Source: Saccharopolyspora aridisoli (GTDB lineage: Bacteria; Actinomycetota; Actinomycetes; Mycobacteriales; Pseudonocardiaceae). Taken from it: 64,000 nt of DNA. The translations under genes and the position numbers were made by a program. Positions 9,771-18,715 of the stretch are shown one piece after another. The DNA lies in the NCBI RefSeq assembly GCF_004348445.1, contig NZ_SMKV01000014.1, forward strand, positions 62,001 to 126,000, given 5' to 3'. Each line of letters opens with the position of its first letter. Positions within the stretch are counted from its first letter, which is position 1. The notes below the pieces were generated by a model. It did no database searches, was not told the origin of the DNA, and saw only the letters and a list, made by a program, of their open reading frames with translations.

Positions 9771-10484
9771 ATGAGCAGCACCCAAGAGAGCCCGCTGGCG
9801 CACCTCATCGCGCTGGCCAAGGACACCGTTCCGCCGATGCACCCGGCAGGCAGGCCGTTCGTCATCGGCGCCGCCGTCGCCACGCTGGTGCTCCGCCGCA
9901 TCTGGCGCCCGCTGGGCGTGGTCGGCGCCGTGCTCACCGCCTGGTGCGCGTGGTTCTTCCGCGAGCCGGCACGCACCACCCCGACCCGCGAGGGCCTGGC
10001 CGTTGCCGCCGCCGACGGCGCCGTCGCGCACGTCGAGAGCGCCGTCCCGCCGGCCGAGCTCGGCTTCGGCGAGACGCCGATGATCCGCATCAGCACCTTC
10101 CTGACCATCTTCGACGTGCACGTCCAGCGCGTCCCGGTCAGCGGCAAGATCGACAAGGTCGTCTACCGGCCGGGCAAGTTCCTCTCCGCCGACCTGGACA
10201 AGGCCAGCGAGGACAACGAGCGCAACTCGGTGGCCATCCGATCCCAGGACGGCACCCGCGTCGCCGTCGTGCAGATCGCCGGGCTCGTCGCCCGCCGCAT
10301 CGTCTGCGAGGTCGCCGAGGGCGACACCGTGACCACCGGCGCCACCTACGGCCTCATCCGGTTCGGCTCCCGCGTGGACCTCTACGTCCCCGCCGACAGC
10401 AAGGTCCTGGTCGAGCCCGGGCAGCGCACCATCGGCGGCGAGACCCCGCTCGCCGAACTGCCCAGGGGGAAGCGCGACCGATGA
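9771..10484 (+). CDS. psd: Phosphatidylserine decarboxylase proenzyme (short type)
   Basis: The 237-residue pyruvoyl enzyme makes phosphatidylethanolamine from phosphatidylserine. One or two hydrophobic segments at 28-65 (VIGAAVATLVL, GVVGAVLTAWCAWFF) anchor it to the membrane. The self-cleavage site is the Gly199-Ser200 bond in IRFGSRVDLYVP, where the serine becomes the pyruvoyl group of the alpha chain. Other family motifs are FLTIFDVHVQRVPVSG and GKFLSADLDKASEDNERN. It overlaps the next gene by 4 nt (ATGA), so translation of the PE pathway pair is coupled. Confidence 0.96.
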   Translation: MSSTQESPLAHLIALAKDTVPPMHPAGRPFVIGAAVATLVLRRIWRPLGVVGAVLTAWCAWFFREPARTTPTREGLAVAAADGAVAHVESAVPPAELGFGETPMIRISTFLTIFDVHVQRVPVSGKIDKVVYRPGKFLSADLDKASEDNERNSVAIRSQDGTRVAVVQIAGLVARRIVCEVAEGDTVTTGATYGLIRFGSRVDLYVPADSKVLVEPGQRTIGGETPLAELPRGKRDR

Positions 10485-11413
10485 GCATGCGGACCACCCC
10501 CGGCGTCCGGCTGCTGCCCAATGCGATCACCGTGCTGGCGATGTGCGCGGGCCTCTCCGCGATCCAGTTCGCCCTGAACGGGCAGCTGACCTTCGCTATC
10601 GGGTCCGTCGCCGCCGCTGCGGTGCTCGACGGCCTCGACGGCCGGATCGCCCGGTTGCTCGACGCCACCTCCAAGATGGGGGCCGAGCTGGACTCGCTGG
10701 CCGACGCGATGTCCTTCGGCGTGGCCCCGGCGTTGACGCTCTACGCCTGGCACATGCAGGACAACCGGGCCGGTTGGGTGGTGTCGCTGATCTTCGCGGT
10801 CTGCATGGTGCTGCGGCTCGCCCGGTTCAACACGTTGCTCGACGACGCCGAGCAGCCGCCGTTCACCAAGGAGTTCTTCGTCGGCGTGCCCGCCCCCGCG
10901 GCCGGGCTGCTGGCGCTGCTGCCGCTCGCCCTGACCGCGCACTTCGGCTACCCGGGCTGGTGGGCCAACCAGAGCGTGGTCATGGTGTGGATGGTGCTGA
11001 TCGCCGCGCTGGCCGTCAGCCGGGTGCCCACGCTGTCGCTGAAGACGGTGAAGGTTCCGCCGGAGCTCGTGGCCCCGCTGCTGGTGGGCGTCGCGCTGCT
11101 GGCCGCGCTGGTCGTGGTGTTCCCGCTGATCTCGCTGGCCGTCGCGATGGTGCTGTACCTGCTGCACGTGCCTTACGCGGTCTACCGCTACCAGTGGCTC
11201 TCGCGGCACCCGGAGGCATGGGACGCCGCTCCCCGGGAGCGCCGGGCGATCCGCCGCAGCACCCAGCGCCGCCTGGGCATCCGCCCTCCGCTGCGCCGCA
11301 GCGTGGCCGGTGCCGCGCGTCGAGTGCGACTCCCCCGGCGCCCCACCGGGCCGGGACACCCCCGGCGCAGCTGGCGCCGCCTCGAACTCCGCCGCAATCG
11401 CGACGACTACTGA
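10481..11413 (+). CDS. pssA: CDP-diacylglycerol--serine O-phosphatidyltransferase
   Basis: The 310-residue integral membrane protein of the CDP-alcohol phosphatidyltransferase family makes phosphatidylserine, the substrate of the preceding Psd. The family motif D-G-x2-A-R-x8-G-x3-D-x3-D fits exactly from D53 to D75 (starting DGRIARLLDATSKMG). About seven hydrophobic segments follow. The C-terminal 70 residues are unusually Arg-rich (RRSTQRRLGIRPPLRRS) and probably cytosolic. ATG10481 overlaps the psd stop, with AGGGGGA upstream; ATG10487 is a close alternative. Confidence 0.95.
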   Translation: MSMRTTPGVRLLPNAITVLAMCAGLSAIQFALNGQLTFAIGSVAAAAVLDGLDGRIARLLDATSKMGAELDSLADAMSFGVAPALTLYAWHMQDNRAGWVVSLIFAVCMVLRLARFNTLLDDAEQPPFTKEFFVGVPAPAAGLLALLPLALTAHFGYPGWWANQSVVMVWMVLIAALAVSRVPTLSLKTVKVPPELVAPLLVGVALLAALVVVFPLISLAVAMVLYLLHVPYAVYRYQWLSRHPEAWDAAPRERRAIRRSTQRRLGIRPPLRRSVAGAARRVRLPRRPTGPGHPRRSWRRLELRRNRDDY

Positions 11414-11522
11414 GGCAACGGGCAGTTCTGGTCCGAACCGTCCAGGCGAAGAGGGACATCGATCAGGGGCGGACTGCCGGTTGCCCACCGCCGCTGACCA
11501 CGTCGTCTCCGCTGTGAGCGGC

Positions 11523-11528
11523 TAGGGT
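11523..11528 (+). promoter_or_regulatory. -10 element TAGGGT, leaderless start for the AAA+ gene
   Basis: The hexamer ends 7 nt before GTG11536, so transcription would begin at or next to the start codon. No clear -35 is visible. Confidence 0.5.
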
Positions 11529-11535
11529 CGGTGGG

Positions 11536-13749
11536 GTGGCTTCGATCAGCTTGACCGCCCGCGTCTCCACGTCCGCCCGCGACACCCGGCGCGGGGTCGT
11601 GCGGTTGCACCCCGAAGTGCTGGACGCCCTGGGCCTGCGACCGTGGAGCGCGGTGCGCCTCACCGGCGCGCGCGAAACCGTCGCCCTGGCCGCCGCCGCG
11701 GAGAGCACCTCACCGACCGGGTTCCTGCTGCTCGACGACGTCGCGCTGCTCAACCTCGGGGTGGCCGAGGGCTCGTCCGTGGCCGTCGCCCCGGCGCAGG
11801 TGGAGGTCGCCAAGCGGGTCTCGATCACCGGCTCGCGGATGGCGCGGGCGACCGTCTCGCCCGAGACGGCCCGGCTGGCGCTGACCGGCAAGGTCTTCTC
11901 CGTCGGCGACGCGGTGTCGCTTCTGCCGCAGGACCTCTCCCCGTCCTCCTCGTCCCGCGCAGGTGAGGTGCGGCGCCAGATGTCGGCCGCCATCGGCCTG
12001 ACCTGGACCAACGAGTTGATCACCGTCGCCGCGACCGAGCCCGCCGGAACCGTGGCCGTCCAAACCTCCACAGTGGTCGAGTGGCTGGACGGCGCGACGT
12101 CCGAGAACCGCTCCGCCTCACCCGAGCCCACTTCGCAGCCGACGGCTCCCGAGCCCGTCGACGAGCAGCACGCACCCGTACCGGTGGCCGACCTGGTGGG
12201 CTCGCGCGACACCGCGCGCCGCCTGACCGAATGGCTCCGGCTGGCCTTCGACCAGCCCGAGCTGCTGCGCAGGCTCGGCGCCGAACCCCGGCTGGGCGCG
12301 CTGATCAGCGGCCCGCCCGGAGTCGGCAAGGCCACGCTGGTGCGCGCCGTGTGCGCCGAGATCGGCGTGGAGCTCGTCGAGGTCGCCGCCCCGACCATCG
12401 CCGCCCTGGAAGCGCGCTCCGCCGCCAACCGGCTGCGGGAGGCCGTCGACCGCGCCACCGCCGCCTCCGGTGACGCGGTCCTGCTGCTCACCGACGTCGA
12501 AGCGCTGCTGCCGGAATCCGACCCGCCGCCGCTGGCCACCGTCGCCCTGGAGACGATTCGTGACGCCATCGGCCGCGACGAGCTGACCGTGATCGTCACC
12601 AGCTCGAACCCGCAGGCGGTCGATCCGCGGCTGCGGGAACCGGGCGTGGTCGACCGCGAGCTCACCATCGGATTGCCCGACGACGCCACCCGCGCCGACC
12701 TGCTCGGCGTGCTGCTGCGCGGCGCCCCGCTCGACGAGGACATCCGGTTGGACGAGATCGCCGAGCGCACGCCGGGTTTCGTCGCCGCCGACCTGCTGGC
12801 GCTGTGCCGGGAGTCCGCGCTGGGCTCCGCGCTGCGGCACCGCGACGACCCCGCCGACCCGCGGATCAGCCGTCAGGACCTGCTGGACGCGCTGACCTCC
12901 GTGCGGCCGATCTCGATGTCCACATCGGACAACCTGCAGACCGGCGGGCTCACCCTCGACGAGGTCGGCGACATGACCGAGGTCAAGCAGGCCCTCACCG
13001 AGACGGTGCTGTGGCCGCTGCAGTACCCGGATTCGTTTACCCGCCTGGGAGTGGACCCTCCGCGCGGCGTGCTGCTCTACGGCCCTCCCGGCTGCGGCAA
13101 GACCTACCTCGTGCGAGCGCTGGCGGGCAGCGGCCGGCTCAACGTGCTCACCGTCAAGGGCGCGGAGCTGATGGACAAGTGGGTCGGCGAGTCCGAGCGC
13201 GCTGTCCGCGAGCTGTTCCTGCGCGCCCGGGGCGCTTCGCCCGCGCTGGTCTTCCTCGACGAGGTGGACGCGTTGGCCCCGCGACGGGGCCAGTCCTCGG
13301 ACTCCGGCGTGTCAGACCGGGTGGTCGCCGCCCTGCTCACCGAGCTCGACGGCGTGGAACCGATGCGCGACGTCGTCGTGCTGGCCGCCACGAACCGCCC
13401 GGACCTCATCGACCCGGCCCTGCTTCGCCCCGGCCGCCTCGAACGCCTCGTCTACGTCCCGCCGCCGGACGCCGAAGCCCGACAGGCCATCCTCGCCGCG
13501 GCGGTGAAGAACACCCCGCTGTCCGATGACGTGGACCTCGCGGAGCTGGCCGGAACCCTCGACGGCTACTCGGCCGCCGACTGCACGGCCCTGGTCCGCG
13601 AAGCAGCGCTCACGGCCATGCGGGAATCCATCACCGCGGCCGAGGTCACGGCCACGCACCTCGCCACGGCTCGCGAGGCGGTCCGCCCGTCCCTGGACCC
13701 GGCCCAACTCGAAACCCTCGCCGCCTACGCGGAGAACCAACGGTCCTGA
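11536..13749 (+). CDS. Cdc48/VCP-like double AAA+ ATPase
   Basis: The 737-residue protein has a Cdc48-type N-domain (about 1-190) and two AAA+ modules, and resembles M. tuberculosis Rv0435c, which also lies by pssA-psd-moeA2. D1 (about 215-455) has Walker A GPPGVGKAT (259-267), but Walker B is LLLTDVEAL, so the usual Asp-Glu pair is Thr319-Asp320. D2 (about 470-735) is canonical: GPPGCGKT (516-523), VFLDEVDAL with D575-E576, and the second region of homology with AATNRPDLIDPALLRPGR. D2 is probably the working motor, remodelling unknown cytosolic or membrane substrates. The pore segment in D2 is around KWVGESE. Confidence 0.92.
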   Translation: MASISLTARVSTSARDTRRGVVRLHPEVLDALGLRPWSAVRLTGARETVALAAAAESTSPTGFLLLDDVALLNLGVAEGSSVAVAPAQVEVAKRVSITGSRMARATVSPETARLALTGKVFSVGDAVSLLPQDLSPSSSSRAGEVRRQMSAAIGLTWTNELITVAATEPAGTVAVQTSTVVEWLDGATSENRSASPEPTSQPTAPEPVDEQHAPVPVADLVGSRDTARRLTEWLRLAFDQPELLRRLGAEPRLGALISGPPGVGKATLVRAVCAEIGVELVEVAAPTIAALEARSAANRLREAVDRATAASGDAVLLLTDVEALLPESDPPPLATVALETIRDAIGRDELTVIVTSSNPQAVDPRLREPGVVDRELTIGLPDDATRADLLGVLLRGAPLDEDIRLDEIAERTPGFVAADLLALCRESALGSALRHRDDPADPRISRQDLLDALTSVRPISMSTSDNLQTGGLTLDEVGDMTEVKQALTETVLWPLQYPDSFTRLGVDPPRGVLLYGPPGCGKTYLVRALAGSGRLNVLTVKGAELMDKWVGESERAVRELFLRARGASPALVFLDEVDALAPRRGQSSDSGVSDRVVAALLTELDGVEPMRDVVVLAATNRPDLIDPALLRPGRLERLVYVPPPDAEARQAILAAAVKNTPLSDDVDLAELAGTLDGYSAADCTALVREAALTAMRESITAAEVTATHLATAREAVRPSLDPAQLETLAAYAENQRS

Positions 13750-13832
13750 CGGCTCACTTGCCGGCCAAGCGCGCAGCCGCCTTCCTCCACCCCGCCTGAG
13801 CTACGCGCACCGCGGCGCGAACCGACCACAGA

Positions 13833-14453
13833 TCACTTCCCCGTCGAAGGGCCCTTGTAGTCGTTGGTGATGATGGCGATCAGGCCCGGCGTGGCGTCCT
13901 GTATCCCGTCGAAGCGGACGTCGGCGCGGGCACCGATGCGGACGGCGAGTTCCCTGGCCTGGCGCTCCTCGTCCGTGCCGGGGCGGAAGTAGATGGTGGT
14001 GGTCGGGATCTTGCCCTTGGCGTAGTTGCCGACCTCGGGCACGTCGTACCCGGCCTTGCGCAGGTCCTCGGCGGCGCGGTGCGCCAGCCCGGAGATCGTC
14101 GAGTTGTTGTAGACCCGCACGATGATCTGCTCGCTGCCCTTGCCGGAACCGACCGGGACGTCCTGCCCCGAACCCGGGGGCTGGGCGTTGCCCGAACCCG
14201 GCTGCGGCTTCTCGGCGACCGGCGGCTGGGCCGCCGGGGGCTGCACGGGCGGTACCACCGGGGACGGCGCGGGTTTCGGCGGCGGCTGCACCTGCGAGGT
14301 GGGCTCCTGCGGCAGCGGCTGCGCGGTGTCCGAGGACTCGCCGGACATCAGGGTCACGGTCCCGAACACGCCCGCGAGCACGCCGGCTCCGATCAGGCCC
14401 AGGCCGATCAGCTTGGCCCCGCCGGGCCCGCCGGACGGTTCCCCAACACTCAT
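13833..14453 (-). CDS. LytR_C domain membrane protein
   Basis: The 206-residue protein has one N-terminal transmembrane helix (about 14-38, LIGLGLIGAGVLAGVFGTVT), a Pro/Gln-rich extracytoplasmic linker (about 45-105) and a LytR C-terminal domain (about 110-200) with IIVRVYNNSTISGLAHRAAEDL and the Gly/Tyr-rich segment after it. The domain is usually found in LytR-CpsA-Psr cell-wall ligases; here it stands alone, as in M. tuberculosis Rv0431. The start codon overlaps the stop of the DUF3263 gene (TGATG), so the pair is translationally coupled. A role at the cell envelope is inferred from topology. Confidence 0.85.
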   Translation of the reverse strand: MSVGEPSGGPGGAKLIGLGLIGAGVLAGVFGTVTLMSGESSDTAQPLPQEPTSQVQPPPKPAPSPVVPPVQPPAAQPPVAEKPQPGSGNAQPPGSGQDVPVGSGKGSEQIIVRVYNNSTISGLAHRAAEDLRKAGYDVPEVGNYAKGKIPTTTIYFRPGTDEERQARELAVRIGARADVRFDGIQDATPGLIAIITNDYKGPSTGK

Positions 14454-14890
14454 CAGTGCAACTCGATTCCCAGTCGTTGAGCGGCCCTCGCGCGCTGTCG
14501 GGCCGCCCGTGCCTTGCGCAGTCTCTTGATCAGCATAGGGTCCGCGCTGAACGCAGCGGGGGAATCCAGCAGCGTGTTGAGCAGCTGGTAGTACCGCGAC
14601 GCGGACATGTCGAACAGTTCCCGGATCGCGATGTCCTTCTTGCCCGAGCGCTTCCACCACTGCGCTTCGAAGGCGAGGATCCCCCGCTCCCGATCGGTCA
14701 GATCTCGGCCCGCGGGGCCCGGTTCGGGCTCGTCCGCCGGCGGTTCGACGATCCGCTCGATGGGCTGGGTGATCGGCTCGGCGAGGAACAGCCGCCGGCG
14801 CTCCGGCGCCTGCTGACGCCCGTGCGTGCGCGCGAGTTGTTCGCACTGACGGGCGATCTCCTGCGCGGTCAGCATCTGAGCGGCGTCCAT
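14453..14890 (-). CDS. DUF3263 protein
   Basis: The 145-residue protein has its DUF3263 domain in the C-terminal 85 residues: LTDRERGILAFEAQWWKRSG, the IRELFDMSASRYYQLLN helix-turn-helix-like block, then DPMLIKRLRKARAARQRAR. The N-terminal 60 residues are an extension beyond the usual domain length. GAGGAGCCGG directly before ATG14890 supports this start. The helical, basic end suggests a DNA-binding regulator, unproven for the family. It pairs with the LytR_C gene, as Rv0430-Rv0431 do, and is divergent from def. Confidence 0.85.
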   Translation of the reverse strand: MDAAQMLTAQEIARQCEQLARTHGRQQAPERRRLFLAEPITQPIERIVEPPADEPEPGPAGRDLTDRERGILAFEAQWWKRSGKKDIAIRELFDMSASRYYQLLNTLLDSPAAFSADPMLIKRLRKARAARQRARAAQRLGIELH

Positions 14891-15042
14891 CCGGCTCCTC
14901 GCCTCGCGATTCGGTCGCGGAGAATCACACGGCTGTCATTCCCGGTGACCAATTGAACCATGCCGTGATCCGGGCAGTGAGCCGATCAGAACCCTGTTCC
15001 ACGCGCAAGAGCGCACCCGGCCGGGCCACCTGGGGAACCGGA

Positions 15043-15048
15043 TAGAGT
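15043..15048 (+). promoter_or_regulatory. -10 element TAGAGT, leaderless start for def
   Basis: The hexamer lies in GGATAGAGTCCGCGCATG and ends 6 nt before the ATG. There is no Shine-Dalgarno sequence, which fits a leaderless mRNA. Confidence 0.5.
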
Positions 15049-15054
15049 CCGCGC

Positions 15055-15627
15055 ATGGCTGTTCACCCCATCCGCGTCTACGGCGACCCCGTGCTGCACC
15101 ACCCGACTCGCCGGGTCGAGCGCTTCGACGAGGAGCTGCGCACTCTCGTCGAGGACATGTTCGAGACGATGGAAGCCGCGAACGGGGTGGGCCTCGCAGC
15201 CAACCAAATCGGCGTCGACCTGCGGTTGTTCGTCTACGACTGCCCGGACGACGAAGGCGTGCAGCACCGCGGCCTGGTGATCAACCCCGAGCTGACGACC
15301 TCGGAGGTCCCGGAGACGATGCCCGATCCGGACGACGACTGGGAGGGCTGCCTGTCGGTCCCCGGCGAGTCGTACCCGACCGGACGGGCGAGCTGGGCGA
15401 AGGTCACCGGGTCCGATGTGGACGGCAATCCGGTGGAGGTCGAGGGGACCGGCTTCTTCGCGCGCTGCCTGCAGCACGAGACCGATCACCTCGACGGCTA
15501 CGTCTACCTGGACCGGCTCACCGGCAGGCACGCCCGCGCGGCCAAGAAGATGGTCAAGCGCAACGAGTGGGGCGTCCCCGGTCTGAGCTGGGACCCGGCG
15601 GAGATGGGCGACCCGTTCGCCGAGTGA
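15055..15627 (+). CDS. def: Peptide deformylase
   Basis: The 190-residue metalloenzyme removes the N-formyl group from new proteins at the ribosome exit. All three motifs are intact: [10 protein letters not shown] (44-53), EGCLSVPG with metal ligand C99, and QHETDHLDG with H141 and H145 as ligands and E142 as catalytic base. The length and the 85-95 insertion ([11 protein letters not shown]) are typical of actinobacterial enzymes. No fmt gene is adjacent. It is convergent with nothing nearby and is followed by the thiC riboswitch leader. Confidence 0.97.
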   Translation: MAVHPIRVYGDPVLHHPTRRVERFDEELRTLVEDMFETMEAANGVGLAANQIGVDLRLFVYDCPDDEGVQHRGLVINPELTTSEVPETMPDPDDDWEGCLSVPGESYPTGRASWAKVTGSDVDGNPVEVEGTGFFARCLQHETDHLDGYVYLDRLTGRHARAAKKMVKRNEWGVPGLSWDPAEMGDPFAE

Positions 15628-15701
15628 GCCGGGCGCGGCCGGACGGATGAAACTGTTGTCATCGGCCCGACACCCCCGTAGCCTCGGCCACGAACAAGTC
15701 A

Positions 15702-17448
<1,747 letters not shown>

Positions 17449-17455
17449 TCGCGAG

Positions 17456-17485
17456 GCTGGGGCGGCTCCCCCGAGCCGCCCCAGC
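17456..17485. terminator. Bidirectional hairpin between thiC and an opposite-strand small ORF
   Basis: Arms GCTGGGGCGGCT and AGCCGCCCCAGC form a perfect 12-bp stem with a 6-nt loop. It lies 7 nt past the thiC stop and 9 nt past the stop of the minus-strand ORF at 17495, so it is placed symmetrically for both. Confidence 0.8.
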
Positions 17486-17494
17486 GCCTCAGAT

Positions 17495-17635
17495 CTAAGT
17501 GCGGACGCTCGGGTCGAACGGTGCGGCGAGTTCGACCGACTTGCCGCGGCAGCGATAGCCGCGGTCACCTCCTGCGCCGTTGTCCTCACGCACCGCACCC
17601 ACCGACTCGGCCGACCTCGTGGCCTGCGTGGTCAC
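17495..17635 (-). CDS. Small hypothetical protein, 46 residues, divergent from thiD
   Basis: GTG17635 follows GGGGGAG at 3-nt spacing and opens a 46-codon frame. The product is polar, with GYRCRGKSVELAAPFD near its C-terminus and one Cys. Support is threefold: a good Shine-Dalgarno, a stop codon placed just before the shared hairpin, and convergent arrangement with thiC that explains why the hairpin is symmetric. I recognise no family. It would share a promoter region of about 75 bp with thiD. It could still be a chance ORF, which conservation would settle. Confidence 0.45.
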   Translation of the reverse strand: MTTQATRSAESVGAVREDNGAGGDRGYRCRGKSVELAAPFDPSVRT

Positions 17636-17699
17636 GAGCTCCCCCGAAAAGCCACCGAGGCGTCAGCGGCTACGCGATCGGAGGGGATCACGCGGCACG

Positions 17700-17705
17700 T
17701 AGCAT
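17700..17705 (+). promoter_or_regulatory. -10 element TAGCAT, leaderless start for thiD
   Basis: The hexamer ends 7 nt before ATG17713 and no riboswitch precedes this gene. The predicted transcription start falls on the start codon. Confidence 0.45.
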
Positions 17706-17712
17706 CCTGGGA

Positions 17713-18546
17713 ATGCACGACGAGACCGCGCCGCCCACCGCGCTGACCATCGCCGGATCGGATTCCGGCGGAAGTGCGGGCATGCACGCCGACCTGCGGA
17801 CCTTCTTCGCCTGCGGGGTGCACGGCACGACCGCCGTGACCGCCGTGACCGTGCAGAACACCGTCGGGGTGACCGGGCTGGTGGAGATCCCACCGGAGAC
17901 GGTGGCCGCGCAGATCGACGCGGTGGCCTCCGACATCGGCGTCGGCGCGGCCAAGACCGGGGTGCTCGCCTCGGCCGCCACCATCGACGCCGTCCTGGAC
18001 GCCTGCGACCGGCACGGGATCGGCCGCGGCGGCCGGACGCCGTTCGTGGTGGATCCGGTGGCCGCGTCGCGCAGCGGCGAGCCGCTGCTGCGGACGGACG
18101 CGCTCGACGCGCTGCGCCACCGGGCGTTCCCCCGGGCCACTCTGGTCACCCCGAACCTCGACGAGGTGCGGTTGCTCACCGGCATCGACGCGCGCACCCG
18201 CGAGGACCTGCTGGACGCGGCCAAGGCGGTCCACGCCTTCGGGCCGGAGTGGGTGCTGATCAAGAGCGGTCACCTGCCCGACGACCCCGAGTGCGTCGAT
18301 CTGCTCTTCAACGGCACGGAGTCCATCGAGCTGCCCGGCCCGCGCTACGCCACCGAGCACACCCACGGCGCAGGTGACGTGTTCGCCTCGGCGATCACCG
18401 CCGCGCTGGCCAAGGGCGCCTCCATGCCGGACGCGGTGCGCGGCGGCAAGCGGTTCGTCACCCGCAGCGTCGCCGAGGCCTACCCCCTCGGCTCCGGCGT
18501 GGGACCGGTCTCAACCTTCTGGCGGATCAGCCCTCGCTCGTACTGA
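17713..18546 (+). CDS. thiD: Hydroxymethylpyrimidine/phosphomethylpyrimidine kinase ThiD
   Basis: The 277-residue ribokinase-family enzyme phosphorylates HMP and HMP-P to HMP-PP. Motifs are LTIAGSDSGGSAGMHADL at the N-terminus, VDPVAASRSG, TLVTPNLDEVRLL, and the ATP/anion-hole motif THGAGDVFASAI with its catalytic Asp. The start was set at MHDETAPP because the upstream in-frame extension is Arg/Pro-rich and unlike the family. In contrast with thiC, no TPP riboswitch precedes it, although the gene lies just 265 bp after thiC behind a terminator. Confidence 0.95.
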   Translation: MHDETAPPTALTIAGSDSGGSAGMHADLRTFFACGVHGTTAVTAVTVQNTVGVTGLVEIPPETVAAQIDAVASDIGVGAAKTGVLASAATIDAVLDACDRHGIGRGGRTPFVVDPVAASRSGEPLLRTDALDALRHRAFPRATLVTPNLDEVRLLTGIDARTREDLLDAAKAVHAFGPEWVLIKSGHLPDDPECVDLLFNGTESIELPGPRYATEHTHGAGDVFASAITAALAKGASMPDAVRGGKRFVTRSVAEAYPLGSGVGPVSTFWRISPRSY

Positions 18547-18715
18547 CCAATCATTGAGTGATTCTCGTCCGCATCCTGTAACCCGTTAGGTGCTACTCGC
18601 CGACATATGTCGAAGAGGGGCTCAAATCCAGGCGTGGGCCTGGAGGGCGCGGCGAGGGACGACAGGGGTTTGCGGGAGCGTGGCTGGAGCGGTGTTGACA
18701 AGGGCACGGGGATGG

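Noticed and set aside
9411..10121. Long minus-strand ORF across the gene-poor region and psd
   Set aside because: It is antisense to psd and reads through the repeat. There is no start signal or family resemblance.
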